This document shows positions 13,801 to 20,900 of a stretch of DNA of 64,000 nt, piece by piece (the stretch's first letter is position 1; every line of letters starts with the position of its first letter). The notes beneath the pieces are model-generated. The model did no database searches and was not told the DNA's origin. It was given only the letters and a program-made list of their open reading frames with translations. The DNA comes from Archangium lansingense. GTDB taxonomy: Bacteria > Myxococcota > Myxococcia > Myxococcales > Myxococcaceae. The stretch spans positions 7,130,001-7,194,000 of the forward strand of contig NZ_JAPNKA010000001.1 of NCBI RefSeq assembly GCF_026626635.1. Direction: 5' to 3'. The translations under genes and the position numbers were made by a program.

Positions 13801-16800
13801 ACCTGGTTGCGGTTGGCAAACGGCATCCCGAGCAGCAGATCCTTCTGTCCGCTGTACCTCGACAGCAGCGCCTGCACGCCGGCCAGTACCGCCATGAAGA
13901 GCGTGGCGCCCTCGCCGCGCGCCAGTGCATCCAGCCGCTCCACCAGCCGCGCGGGCAGCAGCACCATCCGCTGCTCCGCTCGTCCCGCCCCCGCCATGCG
14001 CCTGGGCCGATCCGCCGGCAACTCCAGCACATGCGGAACCCCCTCGAGCTGCTTCCGCCACCAGGCGAGCTGCGACTCCAGCACCTCGCCACGCAGCCAC
14101 TCTCGCTGCCACACCGCGTAGTCCCCGTAGCCCAGAGGCAACTCCGGCAACGGTGACGACCGACCCTGCGTGAAGGCCGCGTACAGCGCCACCACCTCGC
14201 GCGCCAGCACTCCCATGGACCAGCCGTCCGACAGGATGTGGTGCACCACCAGCAGCAGCACGTGCCGCTCTGGCTCCAACTTCAGCAGGGTCGCCCGCGA
14301 CAGCGAACCCGCCGCCAGATCGAACGGCTTCTGCATCTCACGCTGGATGCGCTGGCGCACCGCCGCCTCGCGCCCGAGCTCTGCCTCTGCCTCCAGGCTC
14401 TCCACCACCAACGGCAGCCCCGCCGACTCCTCGATAAGCTGGATCGGCGTCCCGCCACTCTCGACGAATCGGGTCCGCAGCGCTTCGTGACGACGCGCCA
14501 GCTCATGCAGGCTCCGCTCCAGGGCCACCACGTCCAGAGGCCCCGTCAGCTCCACCGCCAAGGCCATGTGATAGGCCGCGCTATCCCCCTCGAGCTGATC
14601 CAGCAGCCACAGCCGCTCCTGCGCAAACGAGAGCGGCAGCGAGCCCCCGCGAGGCACTCGCCTCAACGGCGGCACCTGCGCGGCCCCTGCAGCCACGGCC
14701 AGCGCCCGTTGCACCCGCTCGGCCAGTCCCGCCACCGTCGGGGCTTCGAATACCTCCCGCAACGGCAGCTCCACCTGCAGCGCGCTCCTCAGCCGCGCCA
14801 CCAGCTGCATCGCCAGCAACGAGTGGCCACCGAGTGCAAAGAAGCTCTCATCCACGCCCACGCGCTGGACCTGCAGCAGCTCGCTCCACAGCCCCGCCAG
14901 CACTTCCTCCACCGGCGTCCGCGGAGCCGTCCACCGCTCCGCCGGCCGCTCGAGCACCGGCGCCGGCAGCGCCTTGCGATCCACCTTGCCACTCGGCAGC
15001 AGCGGCAGCGCCTCCAGCGCCACGAAGGCAGACGGCACCATGTACTCAGGCAGCTCGCGAGCCAGCAGCGCCCGCACGCCCGCCACGTCGACATGCTGAC
15101 CCGTCCTCGGCGTCAGGTACGCCACCAGCCGCTTCTCCCCCGTCCCCGCCTCTCGCACCACCGCCACGGCCTCGCGCACCGTCTCGTGCCGCCGAGCCAC
15201 CGCCTCCAGCTCGCCCAGCTCGATGCGGAAGCCGCGCAGCTTCACCTGGAAGTCGGCCCGGCCCAGGTACTCGAGCTCTCCGTCCCGCATCCACCGCGCC
15301 ACGTCCCCCGTCCGGTACAGCCGCTCTCCGCCACCAAAGGGGCTCGGAACAAAACGCTCGGCCGTCAGGTCCGCCCGGTGCAGGTAGCCCCGCCCGAGTC
15401 CGACTCCCCCGATGTACAGCTCACCCTGCACGCCCACCGGCACCGGATCCAGGCGCCCGTCCAGCACGTACAGCTTCAGGTTGCCGATCGGCTTGCCGAT
15501 GGGCACCGAAGCCCCATCCCAGTCCGGCGTGCACGCGAAGTACGTTACGTCCACTGCGGCTTCCGTCGGCCCGTAGAGGTTGTGCAGCTCGGCCCACGGC
15601 AGCTTTTGCTGGAAGCGCTTCACCAGCGCCCCGGGCAGTGCCTCTCCGCTGCTGAACACCTTCCGCATGCAGCGGCAACCGTCCAGCGTCTCCTCCAGGA
15701 ATACCTCCATCATCGACGGCACGAAGTGCAGCGCCGTCACGCCCTCGTCCTGGATGAGCTTCGCCAGGTAGGTGCCGTCCCGGTGTCCTCCCGGCCGAGC
15801 CACCACCAGCCGCGCTCCCACCATCAGAGGCCAGAAGAACTCCCACACCGATACGTCGAAGCTAAAGGGCGTCTTCTGCAGCACCACGTCCCCGGGCCCC
15901 AGCCCGTACGCCCGTTGCATCCACTCCAGCCGGTTCACCATGCCCCGCTGGGTGTTCATTGCTCCCTTGGGCCTGCCCGTGGAGCCCGACGTGAAGATGA
16001 CGTACGCCAACCCGTCTCCCGCCACCTCCACCCCGACGTCGTCCTCGTGCTCCCCGAGCGCCTCCCACCTGCCGTCCAACACCACCTTCGTGCCGCTCGA
16101 CTCCGGCAGCCGAGCCTCCACCGCCCGCTGCACCAGCACTACCGGGCACCGCGCATCCTCCACCATGAAGCGCAGCCGCTCCTCCGGGTACTCCGGATCC
16201 AACGGCACGTAGGCGCCTCCGGCCTTCAGCACGCCCAGCAGCGCCACCACCATCTCCACCGAGCGCTCCGCGCACACGCCCACCCGCACCTCGGGCCCCA
16301 CCCCGAGCCCCCGCAAGTGATGCGCCAGCCGATTGGCCCGTCGGTTCACCTCCGCGTAAGTAAGCCGCGTGTCCTCGAAGCACAGCGCCACCGCGTCCGG
16401 CGTCCGCCGCACCTGCTCCTCGAAGAGGCGTGCATACGGCACTGCGGGCACACCCTCCATCCTCGGCCCGCTCCACTCCTCCACCAGCCGCCGCCGTTCC
16501 TCTCCGCCCAGCAGCTCCAGCGCTCCAATTCCCCGCTCGGGCGCTGCCAGTGCCCCTTCCAGCAACCGACCCAGGTGATCCACCAGCCGGGCCGCCGTTT
16601 CCGCCTCGAAGAGCGAGGTGGCGTACTCCAGACTTCCCTCGAAGCCCTCGGGCGTCTCCACCAGCGACAGCTTCAAGTCGAACTGCGCGCTCCCGGCCTC
16701 CACCTCGAAGGCCCGGAACTGCGCGCCACCGACGCGCAGCTCCGGCATGGGCGCGTTCTGCAGCACGAACATCACCTGGAAGAGCGGGCTGCGGCTCTGA

Positions 16801-17909
16801 TCACGCTCCGGCTGCAGCGCCTCCACCACGCGCTCGAAGGGCACGTCCTGGTGCGCGTACGCGCCCAGGGCCGCCTCCTTCACCCGCCCCACCAGCTCGC
16901 GGAAGGACACCTCTCCCGTCAGTCTCGCCCGCATCACCAGCGTATTGACGAAGAAGCCGATCAACCCCTCGAGGTCCGCGCGGCTCCGCCCGGCCACAGG
17001 CGTTCCCACACTCACGTCCTCCTGCCCCGAGTAGCGGTGCAGCACCGCATGGAAGCCCGCCAGCAGCACCATGAAGGGCGTGGCGCCTTCGGCCCGAGCG
17101 AACGTCTTCACCTTCTCAGACAGGGCCCTCGGCAACCGGCACCGGACCACCGCGCCCTCGTAGCGCTGCACCGCCGGACGAGGCTTGTCCGTGGGCAGCT
17201 CCAGCGCACGAGGGGCGCCCGCGAGCTGCTTCCGCCAATACCCGAGCTGCTCCTCCAGCACTGCGCCCTCGAGCTGGCGCCGCTGCCAGGCAGCGAAGTC
17301 CGCGTACTGCAACGGCAGCTCGGGCAGTGGCGAGGGCCGACCCGCGGTGAAGGCCCCGTAGAGCGTCACCAGCTCGCGCACCAGCACGCCCAGCGACCAC
17401 CCGTCCGAGACAACATGGTGCATCACCACCACCAGGACGTGCTCCCGCTCGCCCAGCCGCAAGAGCAGCCCGCGCATCAGGGGCCCGCGGGTGAGCTCGA
17501 AGGGCCGCTGCACCTCCTCGCTCGCGCGCCGCTTCGCATGCTCCTCACGCGCCGCCTCGGGCACGTCTCCCAGGTCCACCACCGGGAGTGGGAAGGGAGC
17601 CACCGGCCCCACGACCTGCGAGGGCCCCGTTGGGCCTGTGCGGAACGTCGTGCGCAGCACCTCGTGCCGACGCACCAGCTCACCGAAGCTCCGCTCCAGC
17701 GCGCTCACGTCCAGCTCGCCCGAGATGCGCACCGACAACGGGATGTTGTAGGCCTTGAGCCCTGGAGAGAGCTGCTCCAGGAACCACAACCGCTGTTGCG
17801 AGAATGACAGGGGCAACGCGGGCCGGTTCGTCTTCTCCAGCCGCTTGGCCAGCAGCGCGAGCTTCTCCTCGCGAGAGAGCGTGGGCTTCTTCTCCGTCTC
17901 GTTTGCCAT
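1..17909 (-). CDS. Giant NRPS, five complete modules and a sixth cut by the left edge (at least 5,969 aa)
   Basis: ATG 17909 begins MANETEKKPTLSREEKLALLAK and is 4 bp past the stop of the preceding PKS-NRPS. The frame stays open to position 1, in the sixth A domain just after its A3 motif (YTSGSTGRPKGVAL). The order is six C-A-PCP units with no E, methyltransferase or thioesterase visible. Predicted residues: Ser, unassigned (DTENVGTAVK), Val-like, Asp, Val-like, unknown. Modules 3-4 and 5-6 form an in-frame tandem repeat of 6,414 bp. All C domains have the HHxxxDGWS motif and look like LCL type. Release must be encoded to the left of the window. Confidence 0.95.
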   Translation of the reverse strand, partial: MANETEKKPTLSREEKLALLAKRLEKTNRPALPLSFSQQRLWFLEQLSPGLKAYNIPLSVRISGELDVSALERSFGELVRRHEVLRTTFRTGPTGPSQVVGPVAPFPLPVVDLGDVPEAAREEHAKRRASEEVQRPFELTRGPLMRGLLLRLGEREHVLVVVMHHVVSDGWSLGVLVRELVTLYGAFTAGRPSPLPELPLQYADFAAWQRRQLEGAVLEEQLGYWRKQLAGAPRALELPTDKPRPAVQRYEGAVVRCRLPRALSEKVKTFARAEGATPFMVLLAGFHAVLHRYSGQEDVSVGTPVAGRSRADLEGLIGFFVNTLVMRARLTGEVSFRELVGRVKEAALGAYAHQDVPFERVVEALQPERDQSRSPLFQVMFVLQNAPMPELRVGGAQFRAFEVEAGSAQFDLKLSLVETPEGFEGSLEYATSLFEAETAARLVDHLGRLLEGALAAPERGIGALELLGGEERRRLVEEWSGPRMEGVPAVPYARLFEEQVRRTPDAVALCFEDTRLTYAEVNRRANRLAHHLRGLGVGPEVRVGVCAERSVEMVVALLGVLKAGGAYVPLDPEYPEERLRFMVEDARCPVVLVQRAVEARLPESSGTKVVLDGRWEALGEHEDDVGVEVAGDGLAYVIFTSGSTGRPKGAMNTQRGMVNRLEWMQRAYGLGPGDVVLQKTPFSFDVSVWEFFWPLMVGARLVVARPGGHRDGTYLAKLIQDEGVTALHFVPSMMEVFLEETLDGCRCMRKVFSSGEALPGALVKRFQQKLPWAELHNLYGPTEAAVDVTYFACTPDWDGASVPIGKPIGNLKLYVLDGRLDPVPVGVQGELYIGGVGLGRGYLHRADLTAERFVPSPFGGGERLYRTGDVARWMRDGELEYLGRADFQVKLRGFRIELGELEAVARRHETVREAVAVVREAGTGEKRLVAYLTPRTGQHVDVAGVRALLARELPEYMVPSAFVALEALPLLPSGKVDRKALPAPVLERPAERWTAPRTPVEEVLAGLWSELLQVQRVGVDESFFALGGHSLLAMQLVARLRSALQVELPLREVFEAPTVAGLAERVQRALAVAAGAAQVPPLRRVPRGGSLPLSFAQERLWLLDQLEGDSAAYHMALAVELTGPLDVVALERSLHELARRHEALRTRFVESGGTPIQLIEESAGLPLVVESLEAEAELGREAAVRQRIQREMQKPFDLAAGSLSRATLLKLEPERHVLLLVVHHILSDGWSMGVLAREVVALYAAFTQGRSSPLPELPLGYGDYAVWQREWLRGEVLESQLAWWRKQLEGVPHVLELPADRPRRMAGAGRAEQRMVLLPARLVERLDALARGEGATLFMAVLAGVQALLSRYSGQKDLLLGMPFANRNQVETEGLIGLFFEPLVLRADLSGRPGFRELLRRAKKGMLEAFAHPHVPFEPLLKALGVRRDLTRAPLFQVLFAQVEALPEVEAVPGLGVKMLEAEQASTELDLTVMLARLAHGVTLGALYNAELYDAERIERMLEQLQVLLESAVEAPDRAVETLPLLKEAERNRLLVEWNGGRGELPGETCVHTLFEEQVARTPEAVAVKEGSRTVSYRELDTRAARLAYHLREQGVGPEVRVGVCVERSVEMVVALLGVLKAGGAYVPLDAEYPVERLRFMLEDSGAKVVVARGALRERLGEAPGRVWLEVEEASRPVEGAPELKVKVPAEAGAYVLYTSGSTGKPKGVVVQHRSLVNFVRAAWDAFPVEPGDRVLQFASVSWDTSAEEVYPCLTRGGTLVLRTPEMLDVPEAFLEKCEAAGVTQLNLPTAFWHEVVASLEEGKGKLPAGLKWVVIGGERAVPERVAQWRRRVGNAVPLLNTYGLTEVTAVATAVELTTSQPEEAGREVAIGRPLKNVRVYVLDGEMEVVPEGVVGELYVGGEGLARGYLGRAELTAERFVPSPFGEGERLYRTGDRARWRKDGSLEYLGRGDEQVKVRGHRIELGEVEAGLLGQPGVREALVVVREDVPGDKRLVAYAVAKDGQVLEGAEVRAALGRKLPAYLVPQAVVVLEQLPLQPNGKVDRKGLPAPEQAGSVQREYVAPRTPLEEKLAGFWAEVLRLEKVGLHDNFFDAGGHSLLAMQLVARVREAFRVELPLRSVFEAPTVELLAERLGRLVANAGTAKAPPLKRGSRERALPLSFAQQRLWFLEQLSPGNTSYNLWAPVRVTGSLDVGALERSFEELVRRHESLRTTFRQEGGSAVQVISLEVRSTLEWIDLQEVPEAGRQAEVRRRAEAEAQRSFDLVHGPLLRTKLLKLGEREHVLVLVMHHIVSDGWSLDVLVREVATLYEAFSQGKPSPLPELPVQYADYAVWQQDWLRGEVLGAQLAYWRKQLEGAPPALELPTDKPRPAVQTSRGESRHEVWPKELWREVEGLGRREGATPFMVLLAAFQTVLSKYSGQDDVSVGSPIAGRTHAQTEGLIGFFVNTLVMRTKLSREQSFRELLGQVREVTLGAYAHQDVPFEKLVEELRPERDMSRSPLFQVTLTLQNTPMTEVRLQGLTLKGVEAEEKTSKFDLSLLVTDLPDGVAATVNYNSDLFEAATMERLLGHMQVLLKAAVEKPEKRLKELPLMGEEEKRRVVEEWRGREEEYPREKAIHELFEEQVERAPRAIAVEYGGERLTYEELNRKANQLAHHLREVGVGPEVRVGLSVERSVEMVVGMLGVLKAGGVYVPLEASYPAERLEWMKREAGVAVVVAQEKLAQELPVGVEPVVSVDGEREEIGRRPESNLGVGVGGGNLAYVMYTSGSTGRPKGVGVPHRAVVRLVRGADYVKLGEGEVVLQLAPMAFDASTLEVWGALLSGAKLVVYPAGTPTLEELGRALGEKGVTVLWLTAALFEQMQAKQGEALGKVKQVLAGGDVLPVERVRERLAGGGVLINGYGPTENTTFSCCNRMEGGEEVGARVSIGRPITNTKAYVLDGEMEPVPVGVVGELYVGGEGLAVGYVSRPELTAERFVPSPFGRGERLYRTGDMVRWQGDGKLEFLGRRDGQVKVRGYRIELGEVEAVLGRHPAVGEVVVVAREDVPGDKRLVAYAVAKPGQVLEAGALRSFMKEKLPEYMVPAAVVELEALPLTPNGKVDRKALPAPDFREGEGEGFTAPSTPVQQKLARIFEEVLGLERVGAEGDFFELGGHSLLATQLVSRVREAFGVELPLRDVFEAPSVEALSGRVEKSMSAGVASAVPPLKPRAERQSAPPLSFAQQRLWFLDQLEPGSSLYNVPSVVKLTGVLDVGALERSFEELVRRHEALRTTFRAEGGKPVQVIAQEPVLAFTVVELSALPEAGREAEAKRRAEEEAQRPFELERGPLLRTTLLRLSEREHVLVLVMHHIVSDGWSMGILVRELAGLYEAYSRGKPSPLPELPVQYADYAVWQREWLDGAVLEEQLGYWRKQLEGAPPALELPTDKPRLAVRSFRGAHRGFQWSRELQEAVKTLARREGVTPFMVLLAAFQVVLGRYAGQQDVSVGSPIANRTRAETEGLIGFFVNTLVLRARLDGTATFRELLGQVREVTLGAYAHQDVPFEKLVEELRPERDLSRSPFFQVMFILQNAPESAVSLPELRLEAAGAEGHTSKFDLTLEMVETAQGLAGGVSFNSDLYEAQTVERLLGHLRVLVESAVARPETRLNELRLMDEGEARRLLVEWNDTRAMFSASPIHALFEAQVERTPEALAVVAEEARLTYRELNQRANQLAWHLRELGVGPDVPVGLFLERSVEALVGLWGILKAGGAYVPLDPAFPAERLRAILEDSGARTLVTDSCLAEGLSGFGGAVVCLDTDAARLAIRSEANPPSVVQPENLVYVIFTSGSTGRPKGVAIEHRQLVNYVQGVSSRLELPEGASFASVSTLAADLGNTAVFPTLCRGGALYLVSKESASDSSALASLFEGGAVDCLKIVPAHLQALLDSPRPERVLPRKRLVLGGDVSDWSLMDRVHALSPELVVFNHYGPTETTVGVLTLRVERGPGGRVSASVPLGRPIPNARVYVLDAHLRPVPVGVPGELCIGGTSVGRGYLGQPELTVERFVPDAFSDEPGARMYRTGDKARLLADGRVEFLGRVDHQLKIRGYRVELGEVEAALERHPAVRESVVVAREVAAGDKRLVAYVVPTSPLPSGEGRGEGIEGPGLNPETVRTWLKQKLPEYMVPSAIVALEALPLTANGKVDRKALPAPDFRGTEQEDFSVPRTETEERLAAIFAEVLGLERVGIHGDFFAQGGHSLLATQAISRIRSAFGIELPLRELFEAPTVAALAERVRRVMGRGSALAAPPLEPRADRQAAAPVSFAQQRLWFLDQLEPGNAFYNVLAVVRLQGALDVGALERSFEELVRRHESLRTTFRAEGGMPVQVISPEARVVLEVEDLRELPEAGREAEARRRSEQEAQRSFDLSRGPLLRTKLLKQGEREHVLVLVMHHIVSDGWSMGILVREVAGLYEAYSKGKPSPLAELPVQYADYAAWQREWLRGEVLEEQLGYWRNQLEGAPPVLELPTDKPRPAAQTYRGESRHAVWPKELWRAVEGLSRREGATPFMVLLAAFQTVLSKYSGQEDVSVGSPIAGRTHAQTEGLIGFFVNTLVMRTKLSREQSFRELLGQVREVTLGAYAHQDVPFEKLVEELRPERSLNHSPLFQVTLTLQNTPVTADVKLEELRLQGVEAEGKTSKFDLSLLVEEVPEGVAATVNYNSDLFEAATMERLLGHLRVLLKAAVAEPEKRLKELPLMGEEEKRRVVEEWRGREEEYPREKAIHELFEEQVERAPQAIAVEYGGERLTYEELNRKANQLAHHLREVGVGPEVRVGLSVERSVEMVVGMLGVLKAGGVYVPLEASYPAERLEWMKREAGVAVVVAQEKLAQELPVGVEPVVSVDGEREEISRRPESNLGVGVGGGNLAYVMYTSGSTGRAKGVGVPHRAVVRLVRGADYVKLGEGEVVLQLAPMAFDASTLEVWGALLSGAKLVVYPAGTPTLEELGRALGEKGVTVLWLTAALFEQMQARQGEALGKVKQVLAGGDVLPVERVRERLAGGGVLINGYGPTENTTFSCCNRMEGGEEVGARVSIGRPITNTKAYVLDGEMEPVPVGVVGELYVGGEGLAVGYVSRPELTAERFVPSPFGRGERLYRTGDMVRWQGDGKLEFLGRRDGQVKVRGYRIELGEVEGVLGRHPAVGEVVVVAREDVPGDKRLVAYAVARPGQELETAALRSFMKEKLPEYMVPAVVVELGALPLTPNGKVDRKALPAPDFREGEGEGFTAPSTPVQQKLARIFEEVLGLERVGAEGDFFELGGHSLLATQLVSRVREAFGVELPLRDVFEAPSVEALSGRVEKSMSAGVASAVPPLKPRAERQSAPPLSFAQQRLWFLDQLEPGNAFYNVPAVVRLTGVLDVGALEKSFEELVRRHEALRTTFRAENGTPVQVIAEEPALVFPVEDVSRLSETETKRRVEEEAQRPFDLASGPLLRTKLLKQGEREHVLVLVMHHIVSDGWSIGILVRELAGLYEAYSQGKPSPLSELPVQYADYAAWQREWLSGEVLEEQLAYWRKQLKGAPPALELPTDKSRPAVQTFRGDYRGFQWPKELQEAVRALAQKEGATPFMVLLAAFQVVLGRYAGQEDVSVGSPIANRTRAETEGLIGFFVNTLVLRTRLDGEATFRELLGQVREVTLGAYAHQEVPFEKLVEELRPERDMSRSPLFQVMFVLQNAPVKEVKLEGLTLAGVEAEGKTSKFDLTLGVEETEQGLRGGMEFNSDLYEGQTVERLLGHLGVLVQAAVAEPGKRLKELPLMGEEEKQQVLVGWNATGSAGAEDSCLHELFEQQVERTPQEIAVESEGRRLSYGELNRKANQLAHHLKKLGVGPEVRVGLSVERTEEMVVAVLGVLKAGGAYVPLDPSYPRQRLGFMLEEARPLVVVGQGEVLERLPEVGAHRVALEEEGVAQESTDNLARSAGPGNVAYILYTSGSTGRPKGVAL
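1798..3765 (-). repeat. Tandem module duplicate, copy at modules 5-6
   Basis: Almost the same sequence as 8212-10179, offset 6,414 bp with no indel seen. It covers the end of a C domain, the Val-like A domain, the PCP and the first residues of the next C. Sampled 60-base stretches differ at 0-2 positions, with one more variable patch near 2290-2340. Lower but clear similarity continues into the C domains on both sides. Confidence 0.88.
1925..5025 (-). other. Module 5: C-A(Val-like)-PCP
   Basis: C: PVSFAQQRLWFLDQLEPG, HHIVSDGWSMGI. The A domain and PCP are almost the same at DNA level as those of module 3 (code D-A-L-W-L-G-G-T-F-K). PCP near 2030. Confidence 0.86.
5380..6890 (-). repeat. Asp-type A-domain duplicate, copy in the giant NRPS
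   Basis: Near-identical to 21539-23049 (constant offset 16,159 bp at both ends, so no net indel). The flanking C and PCP sequences are less alike, so the copied unit is the A domain itself. Confidence 0.85.
5500..5540. repeat. REP-like palindrome inside an A-domain coding sequence (copy 1)
   Basis: A perfect 9-bp stem, CCCTCTCCC (5512-5520) and GGGAGAGGG (5524-5532), with a 3-bp loop, preceded by CCCTCACCCCGT. This resembles widespread bacterial intergenic repeats. Here it is translated in frame as SPLPSGEGRGEG, between LVAYVVP and the LPEYMVPSA motif, where A domains normally have a short loop. Confidence 0.7.
8212..10179 (-). repeat. Tandem module duplicate, copy at modules 3-4
   Basis: Partner of 1798-3765. 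The 6,414-bp period is exactly 2,138 codons, so the duplication kept the frame and added two whole modules to the giant NRPS. Confidence 0.88.
8340..11435 (-). other. Module 3: C-A(Val-like)-PCP
   Basis: C: LPLSFAQQRLWFLEQLSPG, HHIVSDGWSLDV. A: FDASTLEVW, LWLTAALFEQ, GYGPTENTTF, code D-A-L-W-L-G-G-T-F-K, close to Val codes. PCP: FFELGGHSLLATQLV near 8447. Near-identical to module 5. Confidence 0.85.
11520..14640 (-). other. Module 2: C-A(unassigned, DTENVGTAVK)-PCP
   Basis: Same domain order and the same A code as the last module of the upstream protein, with near-identical DNA across the A-PCP part. C: LPLSFAQERLWLLDQL, HHILSDGWSMGV. PCP: FFDAGGHSLLAMQ near 11617. Confidence 0.84.
11590..14980 (-). 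repeat. Whole-module duplicate, copy in the giant NRPS
   Basis: Matches 18140-21530 in the upstream gene (offset 6,547 bp over the A-PCP part, 6,550 bp at the far end, a one-codon difference). About 11625-13130 is nearly identical; the C-domain part is more diverged; the far end (around 14620-14980) is again close. Confidence 0.85.
14690..17830 (-). other. Module 1: C-A(Ser)-PCP
   Basis: C: LPLSFSQQRLWFLEQLSPG, HHVVSDGWSLGV. A: FSFDVSVWEFFW, LHFVPSM, LYGPTEAAVDV, code D-V-W-H-F-S-L-V-D-K, Ser. PCP: FFALGGHSLLAMQ near 14820. No E domain follows, so L-Ser is expected. Confidence 0.87.
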
Positions 17910-17913
17910 TGGC

Positions 17914-20900
17914 TCAGTTCTCCGACTCGGTGGCGTTCAGCAGCGCGTCCAGCTCTTCGTCCGAGAGCTGTTCCAGCGCGTCTTGATCCAAATTCTTTGA
18001 AACCCTCGGGATGGGCGCCTCGGCGATCCGTTTGGTCGATTCCGTCAGGCGCGAGACCGCATCCGCCATTCCACCGAGGGTGGGTGACTCGAACACGGCG
18101 CGGAGCGGCAACTCCACACCCACTGCTTCACGCACACGAGCAACGAGTTGCATCGCCAGCAGCGAGTGCCCTCCTGCATCGAAGAAGTTGTCGTGCAGGC
18201 CCACCTTCTCCAGGCGCAGCACCTCCGCCCAGAAGCCCGCCAGCTTCTCCTCCAGCGGCGTGCGCGGTGCCACGTACTCCCGCTGCACACTCCCCGCCTG
18301 CTCCGGCGCCGGCAGCCCCTTGCGGTCCACCTTCCCGTTCGGCTGCAACGGCAACTGCTCCAGCACCACCACCGCCTGCGGCACCAGGTACGCCGGCAGC
18401 TTCCGCCCCAGTGCTGCGCGCACCTCAGCGCCCTCCAGCACCTGCCCGTCCTTCGCCACCGCGTACGCCACCAGCCTCTTGTCCCCGGGCACGTCCTCCC
18501 TCACCACCACCAGGGCCTCCCTCACTCCCGGCTGCCCCAACAGCCCCGCCTCCACCTCCCCCAACTCAATGCGGTGCCCCCGCACCTTTACCTGCTCGTC
18601 CCCTCTCCCCAGGTACTCCAGGCTCCCGTCCTTCCTCCACCTCGCCCTGTCCCCCGTCCGGTACAGCCTCTCTCCCTCCCCAAACGGGCTCGGCACAAAC
18701 CTCTCCGCCGTCAGCTCCGCCCGGCCCAGGTAGCCCCGCGCCAGTCCCTCTCCTCCCACGTACAGCTCTCCCACCACCCCCTCCGGCACCACCTCCATCT
18801 CCCCGTCCAGCACGTACACCCTTACGTTCTTCAGCGGCCTCCCAATGGCCACCTCCCGCCCTGCCTCCTCTGGCTGCGACGTCGTCAACTCCACCGCCGT
18901 CGCTACCGCTGTCACCTCCGTCAACCCGTACGTGTTGAGCAGCGGCACCGCGCTGCCCACCCTCCGCCTCCACTGCGCCACCCTCTCCGGCACCGCCCTC
19001 TCCCCCCCAATCACCACCCACTTCAGCCCTGCCGGCAGCTTCCCCTTCCCCTCCTCCAGGCTCGCCACCACCTCGTGCCAAAAAGCCGTCGGCAGGTTCA
19101 GCTGCGTCACTCCCGCCGCCTCGCACTTCTCCAGGAATGCCTCCGGCACATCCAGCATCTCCGGCGTGCGCAGCACCAGCGTCCCGCCCCTTGTCAGGCA
19201 CGGGTAAACCTCCTCCGCGCTCGTGTCCCAGCTCACCGACGCGAACTGCAGCACCCTGTCCCCTGGCTCCACCGGGAACGCGTCCCACGCCGCTCTCACG
19301 AAGTTCACCAACGAGCGGTGCTGCACCACCACTCCCTTTGGCTTCCCCGTCGACCCCGACGTGTACAGCACGTACGCCCCTGCCTCCGCCGGTACCTTCA
19401 CCTTCAGCTCAGGTGCTCCCTCCACCGGCCTCGACGCCTCTTCCACCTCCAGCCACACACGTCCCGGCGCTTCTCCCAGCCTCTCCCTCAGCCCTCCTCT
19501 CGCCACCACCACCTTCGCCCCGCTGTCCTCCAACATGAAGCGCAGCCGCTCCACCGGGTACTCCGCGTCCAGCGGCACATACGCTCCTCCCGCCTTCAGC
19601 ACTCCCAGCAGCGCCACCACCATCTCCACCGAGCGCTCCACGCACACTCCCACCCTCACCTCGGGTCCAACCCCCTGCTCCCTCAAGTGGCGCGCCAGTT
19701 GGGCCGCCCGGGCGTCGAGCTCCCGGTACGTCACTGTGCGGCTTCCTTCCTTCACCGCCACCGCTTCCGGTGTCCTCTCCACCTGCTCCTCGAACAGCGT
19801 GTGGACACACGCCTCCCGTCGCAGCTCCCCTCTCCCTCCGTTCCACTCCACCAGCAGCCGGTTGCGCTCTGCCTCCTTCAGCAGCGGCAGCGTCTCCACC
19901 GCCCTGTCCGGCGCCTCCACCGCTCCTTCGAGCAGAGCCTCCAGCCGCTCCAGCATCCGCTCGATACGCTCCGCGTCGTACAGCTCCGCGTTGTACAGCA
20001 CGCTCATGACGACGCCGTCCGCAACCCGAGTCATCATCACCGTCAGGTCCATCTCCGTGCTCGCCGGCTCCGACGGGATCAGCCTCACCCCGACGCCCCC
20101 TGGCAGCCTGGTGGGCTCCGGTATGGCTTCCACGTGCGCGAAGAGCACCTGGAACAGCGGCGCTCTCGTCACGTTCCGCTGAGCCCCGAGTGCCTTCAGC
20201 AGCGGCTCGAAGGGCACGTGCGGATGCGTGAACGCACCCAGCACCGACTTCTTCGCCCGCCTCAGTAGCTCGCGGAAGCCCGGCCGCCCCGACAGGTCCG
20301 CACGCAGCACCAGCGGCTCGAAGAACAGGCCGAGCAGCCCCTCCGTCTCCACCTGGCCGCGGTTGGCGAACGGCACCCCGATCAGCAGATCCTTCTGCCC
20401 GCTGTAGCGTGACAGCAGCATCTGCAATCCGGCCAGCACCGCCATGAAGAGCGTGGCGCCCTCGCCGCGCGCCAACGCCTCCAGCCGCTCCACAAGCCGC
20501 AAGGGCAGCAGCGTCGTCCTCCGCTCCGCCCGCCCCACCGCTGCCACGCGCCTGGGCCGATCCTCCGGCAGTTCCAGCACGTGCGGAGCGCCCTGCAACT
20601 GCTCGCGCCACCAGTCAAGCTGCGACTCCAGCACCTCGCCTCGCAGCCATTCCCTCTGCCATACCGCGTAGTCCGCGTACTGCACCGGCAGCTCCGCCAG
20701 CGGCGACGGCTGGCCTTGCGCGAAGGCCGCGTACAGCGCCACCACCTCGCGCGTCAGCACCCCCATGGACCAGCCATCCGACAGGATGTGGTGCACCACC
20801 AGCAGCAGCACGTGCCGCTCTGGCTCCAGCTTCAGCAGCAACGCCCGCGCTAGCCGGCCCTTCGCCAGCTCGAACGGCTTCCGCAGCTCCTGCTCGATGC

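Noticed and set aside
14238..17807. Long plus-strand open frames (for example 14238-17807, 621-3317, 7863-9731, 42506-44542)
   Set aside because: They are rich in Gln, His, Arg, Leu and Pro with no recognisable domain and lie fully antisense to NRPS modules. High GC content and few stop codons explain them.
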